A DNA stretch of 20,661 bases from an uncultured Acetatifactor sp. (lineage in GTDB: Bacteria > Bacillota > Clostridia > Lachnospirales > Lachnospiraceae), in contig CAJTVB010000046.1 in assembly GCA_910579755.1 (NCBI GenBank), forward strand, positions 1-20,661, in the 5' to 3' direction. The notes under the pieces are model-generated. The model saw nothing but the letters and a program-made list of their open reading frames with translations, made no database searches and was not told the DNA's origin. Shown in pieces: positions 1 through 7,376 of the stretch. Position 1 is the stretch's first letter. Every line of letters starts with the position of its first letter. A program made the translations under genes and the position numbers.

Positions 1-364
1 TGTGTATGAGAACATAGTCCTGCCGGTGGAGCTGGACGGGGACACAGTGGATCAGAAGTTTTTGGACGAGATCGTTCACCTGCTGGGGCTGGAAGATAAA
101 CTGAAAAATATGCCGAACAATCTCTCCGGCGGACAGCAGCAGCGTGTGGCTATCGCCCGCGCCCTGATTACCAAACCGGCTATCGTGCTGGCCGACGAGC
201 CGACCGGCAACCTTGACAGCAAGACCAGCGCCGAGGTGCTGGGGCTTATCAAACGCACCAGCGCAGAGTTCCGGCAAACTGTCGTGATGATTACCCACAA
301 CAACGACATTGCCCGCCTTGCAGATCGGATTGTCCGCATTGAGGATGGCAAGATTGTGGAATAA
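1..364 (+). CDS. ABC transporter ATP-binding protein, C-terminal part (cut by window edge)
   Basis: The reading frame is open at the left edge, so the gene begins outside the window and the GTG at position 2 is not a real start. What remains is the C-terminal ~120 residues of an ABC ATPase: the signature motif LSGGQQQRVAIARAL, Walker B IVLADEPTGNLD and the H-loop ITHNN. The TGNLD form after Walker B is typical of the MacB/LolD/BceA class, which energises FtsX-like permeases in antimicrobial-peptide defence or lipoprotein release. It ends with TAA and is followed at once by GGAGGGG and an ATG at 378, as expected for a downstream permease gene, but that gene breaks off after a few codons. The ATPase may therefore be an orphan. 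Class assignment is firm; the substrate is unknown. Confidence 0.9.
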   Translation, partial: VYENIVLPVELDGDTVDQKFLDEIVHLLGLEDKLKNMPNNLSGGQQQRVAIARALITKPAIVLADEPTGNLDSKTSAEVLGLIKRTSAEFRQTVVMITHNNDIARLADRIVRIEDGKIVE

Positions 365-377
365 GGAGGGGCAGGCT

Positions 378-437
378 ATGACATGGAATAAATTTGAATT
401 TTGTTCCTTAAATAAAATCCACAAGTCAGGGCAATAA
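378..437 (+). pseudogene. Start of a lost gene (probably the partner permease), truncated
   Basis: An ATG at 378 sits a few bases after a strong GGAGGGG ribosome site directly behind the ABC ATPase stop codon, the normal arrangement for the partner permease. The frame reads only 19 residues (MTWNKFEFC...) before a TAA at 435-437, with no membrane segment. From about 389 on, the DNA makes sense as coding only on the opposite strand. I infer that just the first few codons of the original gene survive. Permease identity is inferred from operon logic only. Confidence 0.4.
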
Positions 438-499
438 ACAGGAGTTCTGCGATAACTTTCTATTTGTTCTTTGGTAATGCTTATATCATGCAGAAGTGT
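389..499 (-). pseudogene. Fragment of a GNAT-type N-acetyltransferase gene, inverted
   Basis: On the minus strand an open frame runs across this stretch and reads as ordinary protein, with the segments SITKEQIE, SYRRTPVYCPDLWIL and FKEQNSN. The pattern of a tyrosine/arginine-rich strand followed by PDLW(I/V) and a charged turn resembles the N-terminal half of Clostridia GNAT acetyltransferases, in which a GLGIA strand and the acetyl-CoA loop would follow. Here the similarity stops after about 35 residues and the sequence joins the broken genes on either side. There is no start, ribosome site or catalytic region, so it is a non-functional scrap. The family call is from memory of the motif pattern, not from a search. 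Confidence 0.45.
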
Positions 500-806
500 T
501 GAAGTGCTGCAAAACGTTATGGAAAACGCCCTCAAATACGGCGACGGCAAACAAGTGGAATTGATTTTTCCTGAGGACGACGAATGCGTCCAGATTGCGG
601 TCAGGAACGGAGGCTGTACGCTTGGCGAGGACGATCTGCCGCACATTTTCGAGAGCTTTTGGCGGGGGGCAAATGCGGAAAACATCCGAGGCAGCGGGCT
701 GGGGCTTTATATTTGCCGACAGCTCATGCGCAGGATGAACGGCGAGATTTTTGCGAAGATCGACGATGATATGATCACAGTCACCGCAGTTTTCGCAAGA
801 GTTTAG
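471..806 (+). pseudogene. Sensor histidine kinase, C-terminal ATPase domain only (truncated)
   Basis: From about base 498 the frame encodes a HATPase_c domain: N-box VLQNVMENALKYGDG, a middle segment with LPHIFESFWRGA (F-box) and the G2 box GSGLGLYICRQLMRRMNG. The sensor, transmembrane, HAMP and phospho-acceptor (H-box) regions are absent; upstream the frame runs into unrelated sequence and a stop at 453-455. The formal start at 471 (TTG) has no convincing ribosome site. A kinase without its H-box cannot autophosphorylate, so this is best read as the remaining 3' end of the kinase gene of the same ABC/two-component module. The cognate response regulator is missing too. Expression of a small free ATPase domain cannot be excluded. 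Confidence 0.8.
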
Positions 807-905
807 CCAGGACTTAATTGATGCGGTGCGTACATAAAATGACAGTGTATATCTCCTCGGGAAGATGGTTTCTCTGGACTCAGTCTGTTATATTGTATTT
901 AGTAA

Positions 906-934
906 CTGACAAGCTTTGCATAATCATGTATAAT
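906..934 (+). promoter_or_regulatory. Sigma-A promoter of the LytTR/GHKL pair
   Basis: CTGACA (906-911) and a perfect TATAAT (929-934) are separated by exactly 17 bases. Transcription would start near 941, leaving a leader of about 50 bases before the regulator's ATG at 994. The 100 bases upstream contain no other gene. Confidence 0.75.
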
Positions 935-993
935 TATATCCATGATTCTCGAAAGGAAATGATTGTTATGTCAGAGAGGGGCGATGGAAGAGG

Positions 994-1725
994 ATGCTGC
1001 GTATTGCCATATGTGATGATGACAAAAGATTGCTGGAGGTCCTGGAGAGGGAGGTCAGGTCCTGGGCAAAGGAACGGCAGGAGATATGCAGTGTGGAACT
1101 GTTTATTACGGCGGAGGCCTTTCTGTTTGCCTGGGAGGAAAAGAAGGATATGGATGTACTGCTTCTGGATATTGAGATGCCGGGCATGGACGGGATGGAG
1201 CTGGCCAGACTGCTGCGTGGGAAGGGGGATCGCACGGAAATCATTTTTGTGACGGGGATCCCGGATTATGCGCCGGAAGGGTATGATCTGGAGGCGGTTT
1301 CTTACCTGGTGAAACCGGTGAAGCGGGAACGGCTTTGTGCAGCCCTTGATCGGGCCAGGGAAAAGGCAGGCAGGAGGAATGCGATTTTGGCGCCGGTCTG
1401 TGCCGGAGAGCTGGAGCGGATATATGTGTCGGATATCTGTTTTCTGGAGGGAGCGGGACATGAGACAATTCTCCGAAAAAGAGACGGAGCGAATATTGTC
1501 TGCAAAGCCAGGCTTCAGGAGCTGGAGCAGGAGCTTCAGGAAAAATCGGAGGCTTTTTTCAAGCCTCATCGCTCGTATCTGATCAGCCTGGATCATGTGG
1601 AGAGAATTACCAAAAAGGAGATTCAGATGGAGGGCGGAATATTGATTCCCATAGCCCGGGGAAAGTGGGAAAGCCTGAACAGAGCTTATGTACTGTATTT
1701 CAGGAATCAGTGCGCTGCCCTTTAA
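994..1725 (+). CDS. LytTR-family response regulator (AgrA/VirR type)
   Basis: A 243-residue cytoplasmic regulator. Residues 1-120 form a receiver domain with the acidic pair in AICDDD (8-10), the phospho-acceptor Asp59 in LLLDIEMPGMDG and Lys107 in YLVKPV. Residues ~135-240 form a LytTR DNA-binding domain with the family hallmarks IYVSDICFLEG and FFKPHRSYLISLDHV. This family usually binds direct repeats and is paired with GHKL kinases in peptide quorum sensing or bacteriocin control. ATG 994 is the only usable start in frame; GAGAGGGG lies 10-15 bases upstream and GGAAGAGG abuts the start, so initiation may not be strong. The kinase gene follows after 67 bp and is probably cotranscribed. Likely targets are the two exporter genes downstream, but this is inference. 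Confidence 0.93.
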   Translation: MLRIAICDDDKRLLEVLEREVRSWAKERQEICSVELFITAEAFLFAWEEKKDMDVLLLDIEMPGMDGMELARLLRGKGDRTEIIFVTGIPDYAPEGYDLEAVSYLVKPVKRERLCAALDRAREKAGRRNAILAPVCAGELERIYVSDICFLEGAGHETILRKRDGANIVCKARLQELEQELQEKSEAFFKPHRSYLISLDHVERITKKEIQMEGGILIPIARGKWESLNRAYVLYFRNQCAAL

Positions 1726-1792
1726 CCGGGTGAAGAGCTGTATCGGAACAGGAAGGACCATAAGAATATTCAGTTGAGGGTGGTGAAAGGGT

Positions 1793-3001
1793 ATGGGAGC
1801 AGGGATGCCGGAAGCGGGAATTCAGCTGATATGGCTGGGCTTATATCATTATTATATTGAACAGATCAGTGAGCTGGAAAAAGGATATGCCAAGCGCGCA
1901 GCGGCAGGAATTCTGACATTGGGGGTACTGCTTTCCGCGCAGCCTTTTTTTCCTGGCTGGGGCGGACCCTGGCACAGGTTGGGAGGATGGCTGGTAATAA
2001 CGCTGATTCTCTTTTTTTATGTGTTGTTTTATGATGCAAAGCCATTGGCACAGCAATGGTGGAGGGCGCTGGCGCCGGGGCTTATATTGTCGGTCTGCGT
2101 CATGGGAAGCGATGTCCGGGCGCTGGTGTTGTCCAGCGGCGGGATTATGGCGGGATTTTTGCTGCTGCTGGAGGCTGCACGGGGATATTTGCGATGGCAG
2201 AGCGGGAGTCTGCAGCTGGCGGTCTACGGGCTTTTGACTTTCTATTTATGGCAGCTTGGGGGCGGGGCAGGGCCGGGACTTTTGGCCGGCATCCTCGGGC
2301 TACAGCTTTTGCTGTTTTTTTCCCTGGAGGGCACGCTGTTTTCTTACCACCGGGGATTTGAAGCCCAGACGGAACGGTTTCAGAGGGATATCCTCAGTCA
2401 TCAGTATGAAGAGATCCGGGAGATCTACCTGAATATGCGAAGCTGGCGTCATGATTATCATAATCATCTGCAGGTGATGAAGGCGCAGCTGGCCATGGGA
2501 CAGGTGGCGGAAATGGGGAGGTATCTGGATGATCTGGAAAAAAATCTGGACAGTGTGGATACCTATGTGAAGTCAGGGAATCTGATGACCGATGCTATTT
2601 TGAACAGCAAGCTGTCGATGGCGAAGGAAAAGAACATCCGGGTGAACTGTAAGGCGGTGCTGCCGGCCCGGATACCCGTAGAGGATGTGGATTTGTGCGT
2701 GCTTTTGGGAAATCTGCTGGACAATGCCCTGGAGGCCTGTGATGAGCTGGAGGAGCAGTGCAGATTTCTGCGTATATACATGGCGGTGAAGGGGGCTCAG
2801 CTGTATATTTCCATTCAGAATTCCGCCAAGGAGGATCTGGACTTTAACGAGAGAAATTATATTTCGAAAAAGCGCGGAAATCATGGGCTGGGTATGAAGC
2901 GGGTCAAAGCGCTGACAGATCGGTATGAGGGATATTTGACTCTGGCCAACGAGCCGGGAATTTTTGCAGCGGAATTGACGCTGCCCTTGCATTTCACGTA
3001 A
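1793..3001 (+). CDS. GHKL-domain sensor histidine kinase (AgrC-like)
   Basis: A 402-residue membrane kinase. The first ~185 residues are hydrophobic with about five or six membrane segments and no large extracellular domain, as in AgrC/ComD-type peptide sensors. A short helix leads to the phospho-acceptor motif WRHDYHNHLQ (likely His220), followed by a GHKL ATPase domain with the N-box NLLDNALEACDEL and the glycine box HGLGMKRVKALT. It ends with a short strand typical of these kinases. ATG 1793 follows GAAAGG by a few bases; ATG 1805 is an alternative. It is the natural partner of the LytTR regulator immediately upstream. The sensed signal is unknown: no agrB or agrD-like gene is in the window. 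A strong terminator closes the pair just after the stop. Confidence 0.92.
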   Translation: MGAGMPEAGIQLIWLGLYHYYIEQISELEKGYAKRAAAGILTLGVLLSAQPFFPGWGGPWHRLGGWLVITLILFFYVLFYDAKPLAQQWWRALAPGLILSVCVMGSDVRALVLSSGGIMAGFLLLLEAARGYLRWQSGSLQLAVYGLLTFYLWQLGGGAGPGLLAGILGLQLLLFFSLEGTLFSYHRGFEAQTERFQRDILSHQYEEIREIYLNMRSWRHDYHNHLQVMKAQLAMGQVAEMGRYLDDLEKNLDSVDTYVKSGNLMTDAILNSKLSMAKEKNIRVNCKAVLPARIPVEDVDLCVLLGNLLDNALEACDELEEQCRFLRIYMAVKGAQLYISIQNSAKEDLDFNERNYISKKRGNHGLGMKRVKALTDRYEGYLTLANEPGIFAAELTLPLHFT

Positions 3002-3020
3002 AAATTTAAGCATTTCATTC

Positions 3021-3047
3021 AAAAATCTCCCCGGCGGGAGATTTTTT
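3021..3047 (+). terminator. Rho-independent terminator after the kinase gene
   Basis: AAAAATCTCCC (3021-3031) and GGGAGATTTTT (3036-3046) form an 11-bp perfect stem around a CGGC tetraloop, ending in a T run. It lies 20 bases after the kinase stop, so it should separate the two-component pair from the exporter genes. Confidence 0.88.
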
Positions 3048-3065
3048 CGTTACAGTCAAAACAGC

Positions 3066-3078
3066 CCGGCAGAGCCGG
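3066..3078 (+). repeat. Short inverted repeat in the exporter leader
   Basis: CCGGC and GCCGG flank a three-base loop between the terminator and the ribosome site of the first exporter gene. No clear sigma-A promoter is visible in the 60 bases between the terminator and the exporter start, so this could be part of a control site or simply a weak hairpin. Confidence 0.3.
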
Positions 3079-3107
3079 AGGCTATGTGATCAAGGAAGGA
3101 AAAAGAT

Positions 3108-4937
3108 ATGGCAATGAGTAAAATGAAGACAAAAAAAGAAGCAACGCAAAGACACTATTCACTCTGGGATAATTACCGCACTGCCTTTTCCTGGGTTCGA
3201 CAGATGGACGGGGCGGTATATTTCACCCTTCTGGCGGGTGGGCTGGTGCTGGGAGTGCTCTGTCCTTTTCTTGGGATGGCCTTGCCTGGAGCGGTGGTGT
3301 ATCTGCTGGAAAGCGGATGGCGGGCGGAACAAATTTTTCTTGCGCTGGCAGGCTATGTGATTTTTCTGCAAGGGCTGCAGACAGCAAGGAGTTATCTGGA
3401 GAACAGATGCTGGGACAGAAGATTTCTTTTTCGGATCAAAATGGGTCCCCAGCTTTTTGAAGCCGGTATGGATGCGGATTATCAGGATTTTGAGAGCAGG
3501 GAGGGTCAGAAAAAGCTTTTGGCGGCCAAAAGGAATATATATTCCGGAAATGCCAGAGGGATCGAAGCATTTTTAAAAGCATTCCAGAATTTTTGGGTTC
3601 ATTTTCTGGGGCTGCTTTTGTATTCTGTAATCATCGGCAGACAAAATGCAGGGATTTTGCTTCTGCTGGTGGGGCTTACCGGTGTATCGGCGGCTGTGCG
3701 TATTGTTTCCAGAAGGAAGGCGATACCCTGGGACGAGGAATACGAGAAGACGTGGGACGAATGCAAATATCTGGGCCGGGAGGTGCTGGCAGGAGCAAAT
3801 GGTAAGGATATTCGTTTATATCATATGTGGAAATGGTTTTCCGAAGAATTTGAAAAGCTTCAGACCCGGCTGATCGGCTGGGGCGGCAGATGGTGGTGGT
3901 GCTGTAACGGCAGAGTGGAGATTGTGGAAAAAAGCATTGCGCTGGTGCGGGATCTGTTGATATACGGCTATCTGATCTGGCAGATGCTTCAGGGAAGCAT
4001 GGAGCTTAGCCTGTTTTTGGTGGATATCGGAATCACAGCCGGATTTGGGGAATGGATGCTTCCCATGCTGGACGCGGTGACGGAGATTCTGGAAAACAGC
4101 AGATATATGGACGGCTATCGGGACTTTCTTGAATTTGCCGGAAAGAGCCATGGGGGAAGGAAGCCGGTGGAAAATCCGGGAGTCAGCCACGAGATCCGGC
4201 TGGAGCATGTTTCCTTCCGCTATGAAGGCAGTGAGGAGGACGTCATCCACGATTTGTCACTGACCATTGCAGCCGGGGAGAAAATTGCGCTGGTGGGCAT
4301 GAACGGAGCGGGAAAATCTACGCTGGTGAAGCTGATCTGCGGGCTGTACCGTCCTTGTGAGGGCAGAATTCTTCTGGATGGCAGAGACATTGCCGAATTG
4401 TCTTTGGAGGAATACCGCAGAGAGTTTTCCGTAGTATTCCAGGATGTATTTGCTTTCTCCTTCTCCCTGTCGGACAATGTGTCCTGCCGGGGAGCGCAGT
4501 TCACAGATAAAGAGCGGCTTACCCAAAGCCTGAAAAAGGCTCAGCTGTGGGAAAGAGTACAGTCCATGGAAAAGAAAGAAGGAACCTATTTAAACAAGGA
4601 CATTGATGCCGCAGGTGTGAGCCTGTCCGGCGGAGAATTACAAAAGCTGATGCTGGCCAGGGCACTGTACAAGGACGGCCCGGTGGTGATCCTGGACGAA
4701 CCTACCGCTGCGCTGGATCCTCTTGCGGAGAGCAGTCTGTATGAAAAATATCATGAGATGACTGGCGGGAAAACCAGTATTTTTATCTCCCACCGTCTCA
4801 GCTCCACCCGGTTCTGCAGCCGCATTCTGTATCTGGAGGGCGGACGGATCCTGGAGGAGGGAAGCCATGAAGAGCTTTTGGCCCGGCAGGGAGCCTATGC
4901 CGCCATGTATCATACCCAGGCCCAGTATTATAACTGA
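3108..4937 (+). CDS. ABC exporter half-transporter (TMD-NBD), first of a pair
   Basis: A 609-residue protein with an N-terminal membrane domain (roughly residues 30-330, five or six segments) and a C-terminal nucleotide-binding domain. The NBD has Walker A GMNGAGKST (397-405), the Q-loop VFQD, signature LSGGE (506-510), Walker B VVILDEP with Asp530/Glu531 and the switch His562 (ISHRLSS), so it looks catalytically competent. The TMD-NBD layout and length fit exporters of the MsbA/LmrA class used for peptides, lipids or drugs; there is no N-terminal C39 peptidase. An odd tryptophan/cysteine cluster, GGRWWWCCNGR, lies at ~257-267. ATG 3108 follows GGAAGGA by seven bases. The next gene encodes a second half-transporter 49 bp downstream, so a heterodimer is likely. 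The cargo is unknown; the adjacent AgrC/AgrA-like pair suggests a peptide. Confidence 0.92.
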   Translation: MAMSKMKTKKEATQRHYSLWDNYRTAFSWVRQMDGAVYFTLLAGGLVLGVLCPFLGMALPGAVVYLLESGWRAEQIFLALAGYVIFLQGLQTARSYLENRCWDRRFLFRIKMGPQLFEAGMDADYQDFESREGQKKLLAAKRNIYSGNARGIEAFLKAFQNFWVHFLGLLLYSVIIGRQNAGILLLLVGLTGVSAAVRIVSRRKAIPWDEEYEKTWDECKYLGREVLAGANGKDIRLYHMWKWFSEEFEKLQTRLIGWGGRWWWCCNGRVEIVEKSIALVRDLLIYGYLIWQMLQGSMELSLFLVDIGITAGFGEWMLPMLDAVTEILENSRYMDGYRDFLEFAGKSHGGRKPVENPGVSHEIRLEHVSFRYEGSEEDVIHDLSLTIAAGEKIALVGMNGAGKSTLVKLICGLYRPCEGRILLDGRDIAELSLEEYRREFSVVFQDVFAFSFSLSDNVSCRGAQFTDKERLTQSLKKAQLWERVQSMEKKEGTYLNKDIDAAGVSLSGGELQKLMLARALYKDGPVVILDEPTAALDPLAESSLYEKYHEMTGGKTSIFISHRLSSTRFCSRILYLEGGRILEEGSHEELLARQGAYAAMYHTQAQYYN

Positions 4938-4986
4938 GGATTTGGACCGGGCAGGCATATGGAAGTATTGATAAAGGAGTATAAAG

Positions 4987-6870
4987 ATGGAAAACGGGAT
5001 AACAAAGAAAGTAATTGACAAGGCAAGGGAGTTTATGGGAATTCACAGAACAGGAGTGAGGCTGTTGAAGATTGCGGCCAAAATCGATTCTTCGGCAATG
5101 CCTCTCGGTATGATCCAGGCGGTTTTTCAGGCTGTGAATACTTATCTGGGGCTGTTCCTTATGGCTCGTCTCATTGACAGTCTGCTTGCAGGGGATTTTT
5201 CCCGGGCGTTTTTCTTCGGAGGAATGACGGCTTTTACGGCCTGGCTGTTTGGTATGGCGGGAACAGTGTTTTCCGGACTTCAAAAGCGGTCTGCGGACAG
5301 GTTTCTAACCGGATTTTATATCATGCTTCGAAAAAAAGCGTTGTCTCTGGACTATGAGACCATGGAACAGCCCGGCACGGCGGATATGATTCTTCGTTCC
5401 GAACGGACGGCCATGATGTACGGCGGACTGGAGAATATTATAAGAGTATATCAAGGTATGCTGGAAAACTTTTTAATCAGCGCAACGGCGGTGGGAATGA
5501 CGGTGGCGCTGTGCTTTTCCCGGGGGAGGGCACAAGAGGGTATGCTGGCCTTTGCGGCGCAGCCGGCGGTTTCGGCACTGTTTATGGCGCTGATTTCTAT
5601 TGCGGCGATCTGGGTGGACGCAAGGGGAAATAAAAGGCTGGAAGATAAAAAACAGGGATTCATGAGGGAACATACTGACGTTGAGGGAAAGATCGGCTAT
5701 CTGACCAGACAGATGCTGGAGGATTATCAGGCGGGAAAGGTGATCCGTCTGTATGACATGAAAGAGATGCTGCTGGATAATTTCAAGAAAAGCAATGATG
5801 AATCGTTGGCTTTTTTCAGAAGAATTAATGCGGCAGATGACCACAGAGAGCTGTTCCGGGGCAGTGTGAACAGCATATACATGGTATGTATTTATCTGCT
5901 TGTGGCGGTGAAGGCGCTGGCAGGAGCCATTACTGTAGGGGCTTTTACACAATATGCAGGTGCGCTGGCAAAGCTGGTAAAGGGTGTTCAGAACTTTTCC
6001 TGGATGAATTCCAGGCTGAAGCTGTGCGGCATATACATGGAAGATTTTCTAAAGCTTATGGATATGGAAAGCCGTCATGCCACGGGCAGTATTCCTGTGG
6101 AAAAGCGGTTGGATGGGGAGTATGAGATAGCCTTTGAGGACGTGAGTTTTCATTATCCGGGCAGTGAGGAAATGGTTTTAAAGCACGTAAGCTGCAGGCT
6201 CAATATGAAAGATAAGCTGGCACTGGTGGGAAAAAACGGGGCGGGCAAGACCACCTTTATCAAGCTTTTGTGCCGGCTGTACGAGCCTGTGGAGGGAGTT
6301 ATCACCCTGAACGGCATAGATATCCGCAAATACCGGGAGGAGGAATACAGGGAGCTGTTCAGCGTAGTATTTCAGGACTTCAAGCTGTTTGCATTTCCGG
6401 TGTGGTGCAACCTGACAACAGGCTGTGAGCGGCAGGATGAACGGATCTGGGACTGCCTGGAACGGGTGGGGGCGGACAGCCTGGTAAAGGACATGCCGGA
6501 GGGGCTGGACACCGTTTTATACAAAGATAAAGAGGGCGGTGTGGACATCAGCGGAGGCGAAGCCCAGAAGCTGGCTCTGGCCCGGGCTCTGTACAAGGAT
6601 GCGCCCTTTATGGTGCTGGATGAGCCCACCGCCGCCCTGGATCCTGTGAGTGAGGCCCAGATCTACCAGGGCTTTCACCAGATGGTGAAGGATAAGACCA
6701 GCATTTATATTTCTCACCGGATGAGCAGCTGCCGGTTCTGCGATGATATCGTGGTATTTGACCAGGGCGGGATTGCAGAGAGAGGCAGCCATGAGGAGCT
6801 TCTGGGCCGGCAGGGGCTGTATGCGGAAATGTGGAATGCCCAGGCCAAGTATTATGCGGAAGAATTATAA
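4987..6870 (+). CDS. ABC exporter half-transporter (TMD-NBD), second of a pair
   Basis: A 627-residue TMD-NBD protein. Membrane segments are spread over residues ~30-340. The NBD carries Walker A GKNGAGKTT (415-423), the Q-loop VFQDFKLF, signature ISGGE (521-525, with Ile in place of the usual Leu), Walker B FMVLDEP with Asp545/Glu546 and the switch His577. Its NBD parallels that of the upstream gene almost step for step (ARALYKD, DEPTAALDP, ISHR.SS.RFC), suggesting the two arose by duplication and act as a heterodimer. Both partners keep the catalytic Glu and His, so no degenerate site is obvious. ATG 4987 is preceded by AAGGAG at seven bases. Expected to sit in the cytoplasmic membrane and export a peptide or small amphipathic compound; the substrate cannot be read from sequence. 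Confidence 0.92.
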   Translation: MENGITKKVIDKAREFMGIHRTGVRLLKIAAKIDSSAMPLGMIQAVFQAVNTYLGLFLMARLIDSLLAGDFSRAFFFGGMTAFTAWLFGMAGTVFSGLQKRSADRFLTGFYIMLRKKALSLDYETMEQPGTADMILRSERTAMMYGGLENIIRVYQGMLENFLISATAVGMTVALCFSRGRAQEGMLAFAAQPAVSALFMALISIAAIWVDARGNKRLEDKKQGFMREHTDVEGKIGYLTRQMLEDYQAGKVIRLYDMKEMLLDNFKKSNDESLAFFRRINAADDHRELFRGSVNSIYMVCIYLLVAVKALAGAITVGAFTQYAGALAKLVKGVQNFSWMNSRLKLCGIYMEDFLKLMDMESRHATGSIPVEKRLDGEYEIAFEDVSFHYPGSEEMVLKHVSCRLNMKDKLALVGKNGAGKTTFIKLLCRLYEPVEGVITLNGIDIRKYREEEYRELFSVVFQDFKLFAFPVWCNLTTGCERQDERIWDCLERVGADSLVKDMPEGLDTVLYKDKEGGVDISGGEAQKLALARALYKDAPFMVLDEPTAALDPVSEAQIYQGFHQMVKDKTSIYISHRMSSCRFCDDIVVFDQGGIAERGSHEELLGRQGLYAEMWNAQAKYYAEEL

Positions 6871-6876
6871 TAAACC

Positions 6877-6915
6877 AGGCCGCCTTGAATTGTTCTTGAC
6901 AATTCGGGGCGGCTT
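6877..6915 (+). terminator. Long hairpin after the exporter pair, overlapping the next promoter
   Basis: GCCGCC-TT-GAATTG (6879-6892) pairs with CAATTC-GG-GGCGGC (6900-6913) around a seven-base loop: 14 pairs including two G-U, extendable by two more at the base. There is only a short T stretch afterwards, so it is a weak intrinsic terminator at best. The loop and right arm contain the -35 box of the downstream promoter. Confidence 0.55.
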
Positions 6916-6925
6916 ATGATATAGT
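6896..6925 (+). promoter_or_regulatory. Sigma-A promoter of the GntR/ABC operon
   Basis: A perfect TTGACA (6896-6901) and TATAGT (6920-6925) are separated by 18 bases. The predicted transcription start falls inside the inverted repeat at 6929-6953, so a bound repressor would block initiation. Confidence 0.75.
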
Positions 6926-6928
6926 GCA

Positions 6929-6953
6929 AGTGTATTAAGAGACTTAATACACT
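6929..6953 (+). promoter_or_regulatory. Probable operator of the GntR/YtrA regulator
   Basis: A perfect 11-bp inverted repeat, AGTGTATTAAG and CTTAATACACT, separated by AGA. It lies immediately downstream of the -10 box and 31 bases before the regulator's GTG start. GntR/YtrA regulators commonly autoregulate through palindromes of the GTxTAnnnTAxAC kind at this position, so autorepression is the natural reading. The site is seen directly; the binding protein is inferred. Confidence 0.8.
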
Positions 6954-6983
6954 ATGGATGAGAACAGGGAGGAGGGAGAATCC

Positions 6984-7376
6984 GTGATTCTGCTGGATTA
7001 CAGGGATAAGAGGCCTATTTATGAACAGATCGTGGAGAAGCTGGAGCGGCTGATCGTGGGCGGCGCTCTGGAGGCGGATTCCAAAATGCCCAGCGTCAGG
7101 AGCCTGGGCATGGAGCTTGCGGTGAATCCCAATACCATACAGCGGGCATACAATCAGCTGGAGCAGGACGGCTATCTTTATACCGTGTCCGGAAGGGGAA
7201 GCTTTGTGGCCCCGGAGGGCGAATGGCGGGAGGGAAAGAAGGCTCAGGTTCTGACGCAGTGGATCAGGATCACCCAAAGCGCCAGGGAGGCGGGGGTGAG
7301 CGCCGAACGGCTGACAGAGGAGCTTCATCGCATTTATAAGGAGGGAGAGAATGATCGAGGCAAAGGATATCAGTAA
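6984..7376 (+). CDS. GntR-family transcriptional regulator, YtrA subfamily
   Basis: A 130-residue regulator beginning ILLDYRDKRPIYEQIVEKL, with an N-terminal GntR winged helix (MPSVRSLGMELAVNPNTIQRAYNQLEQDGYLYTV in the wing region) and only a short C-terminal helical tail, as in the YtrA subfamily, which lacks a large effector domain. I choose GTG 6984 because AGGAGG lies eight bases upstream and family members start at this point; the longer frame from ATG 6954 starts at the edge of the operator with no ribosome site. It overlaps the following ABC ATPase gene by 26 bp. Known relatives repress linked ABC transporter operons and are relieved by cell-wall-active compounds; that response here is inference. 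Confidence 0.93.
   Translation: MILLDYRDKRPIYEQIVEKLERLIVGGALEADSKMPSVRSLGMELAVNPNTIQRAYNQLEQDGYLYTVSGRGSFVAPEGEWREGKKAQVLTQWIRITQSAREAGVSAERLTEELHRIYKEGENDRGKGYQ

Noticed and set aside
807..993. Possible autoinducer propeptide gene before the LytTR regulator
   Set aside because: No short frame with a ribosome site, leader helix and cysteine-containing core was found; the stretch is explained by the promoter and leader.
818..1252. A 144-codon plus-strand frame overlapping the promoter and start of the LytTR gene
   Set aside because: It spans the promoter at 906-934 and then runs out of frame inside the regulator; the tail is tryptophan/arginine-rich shadow sequence.
934..1761. A 275-codon open frame on the minus strand
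   Set aside because: It lies wholly antisense to the LytTR regulator gene, whose domains are unmistakable, and covers its promoter. Its translation is low-complexity and has no motifs.
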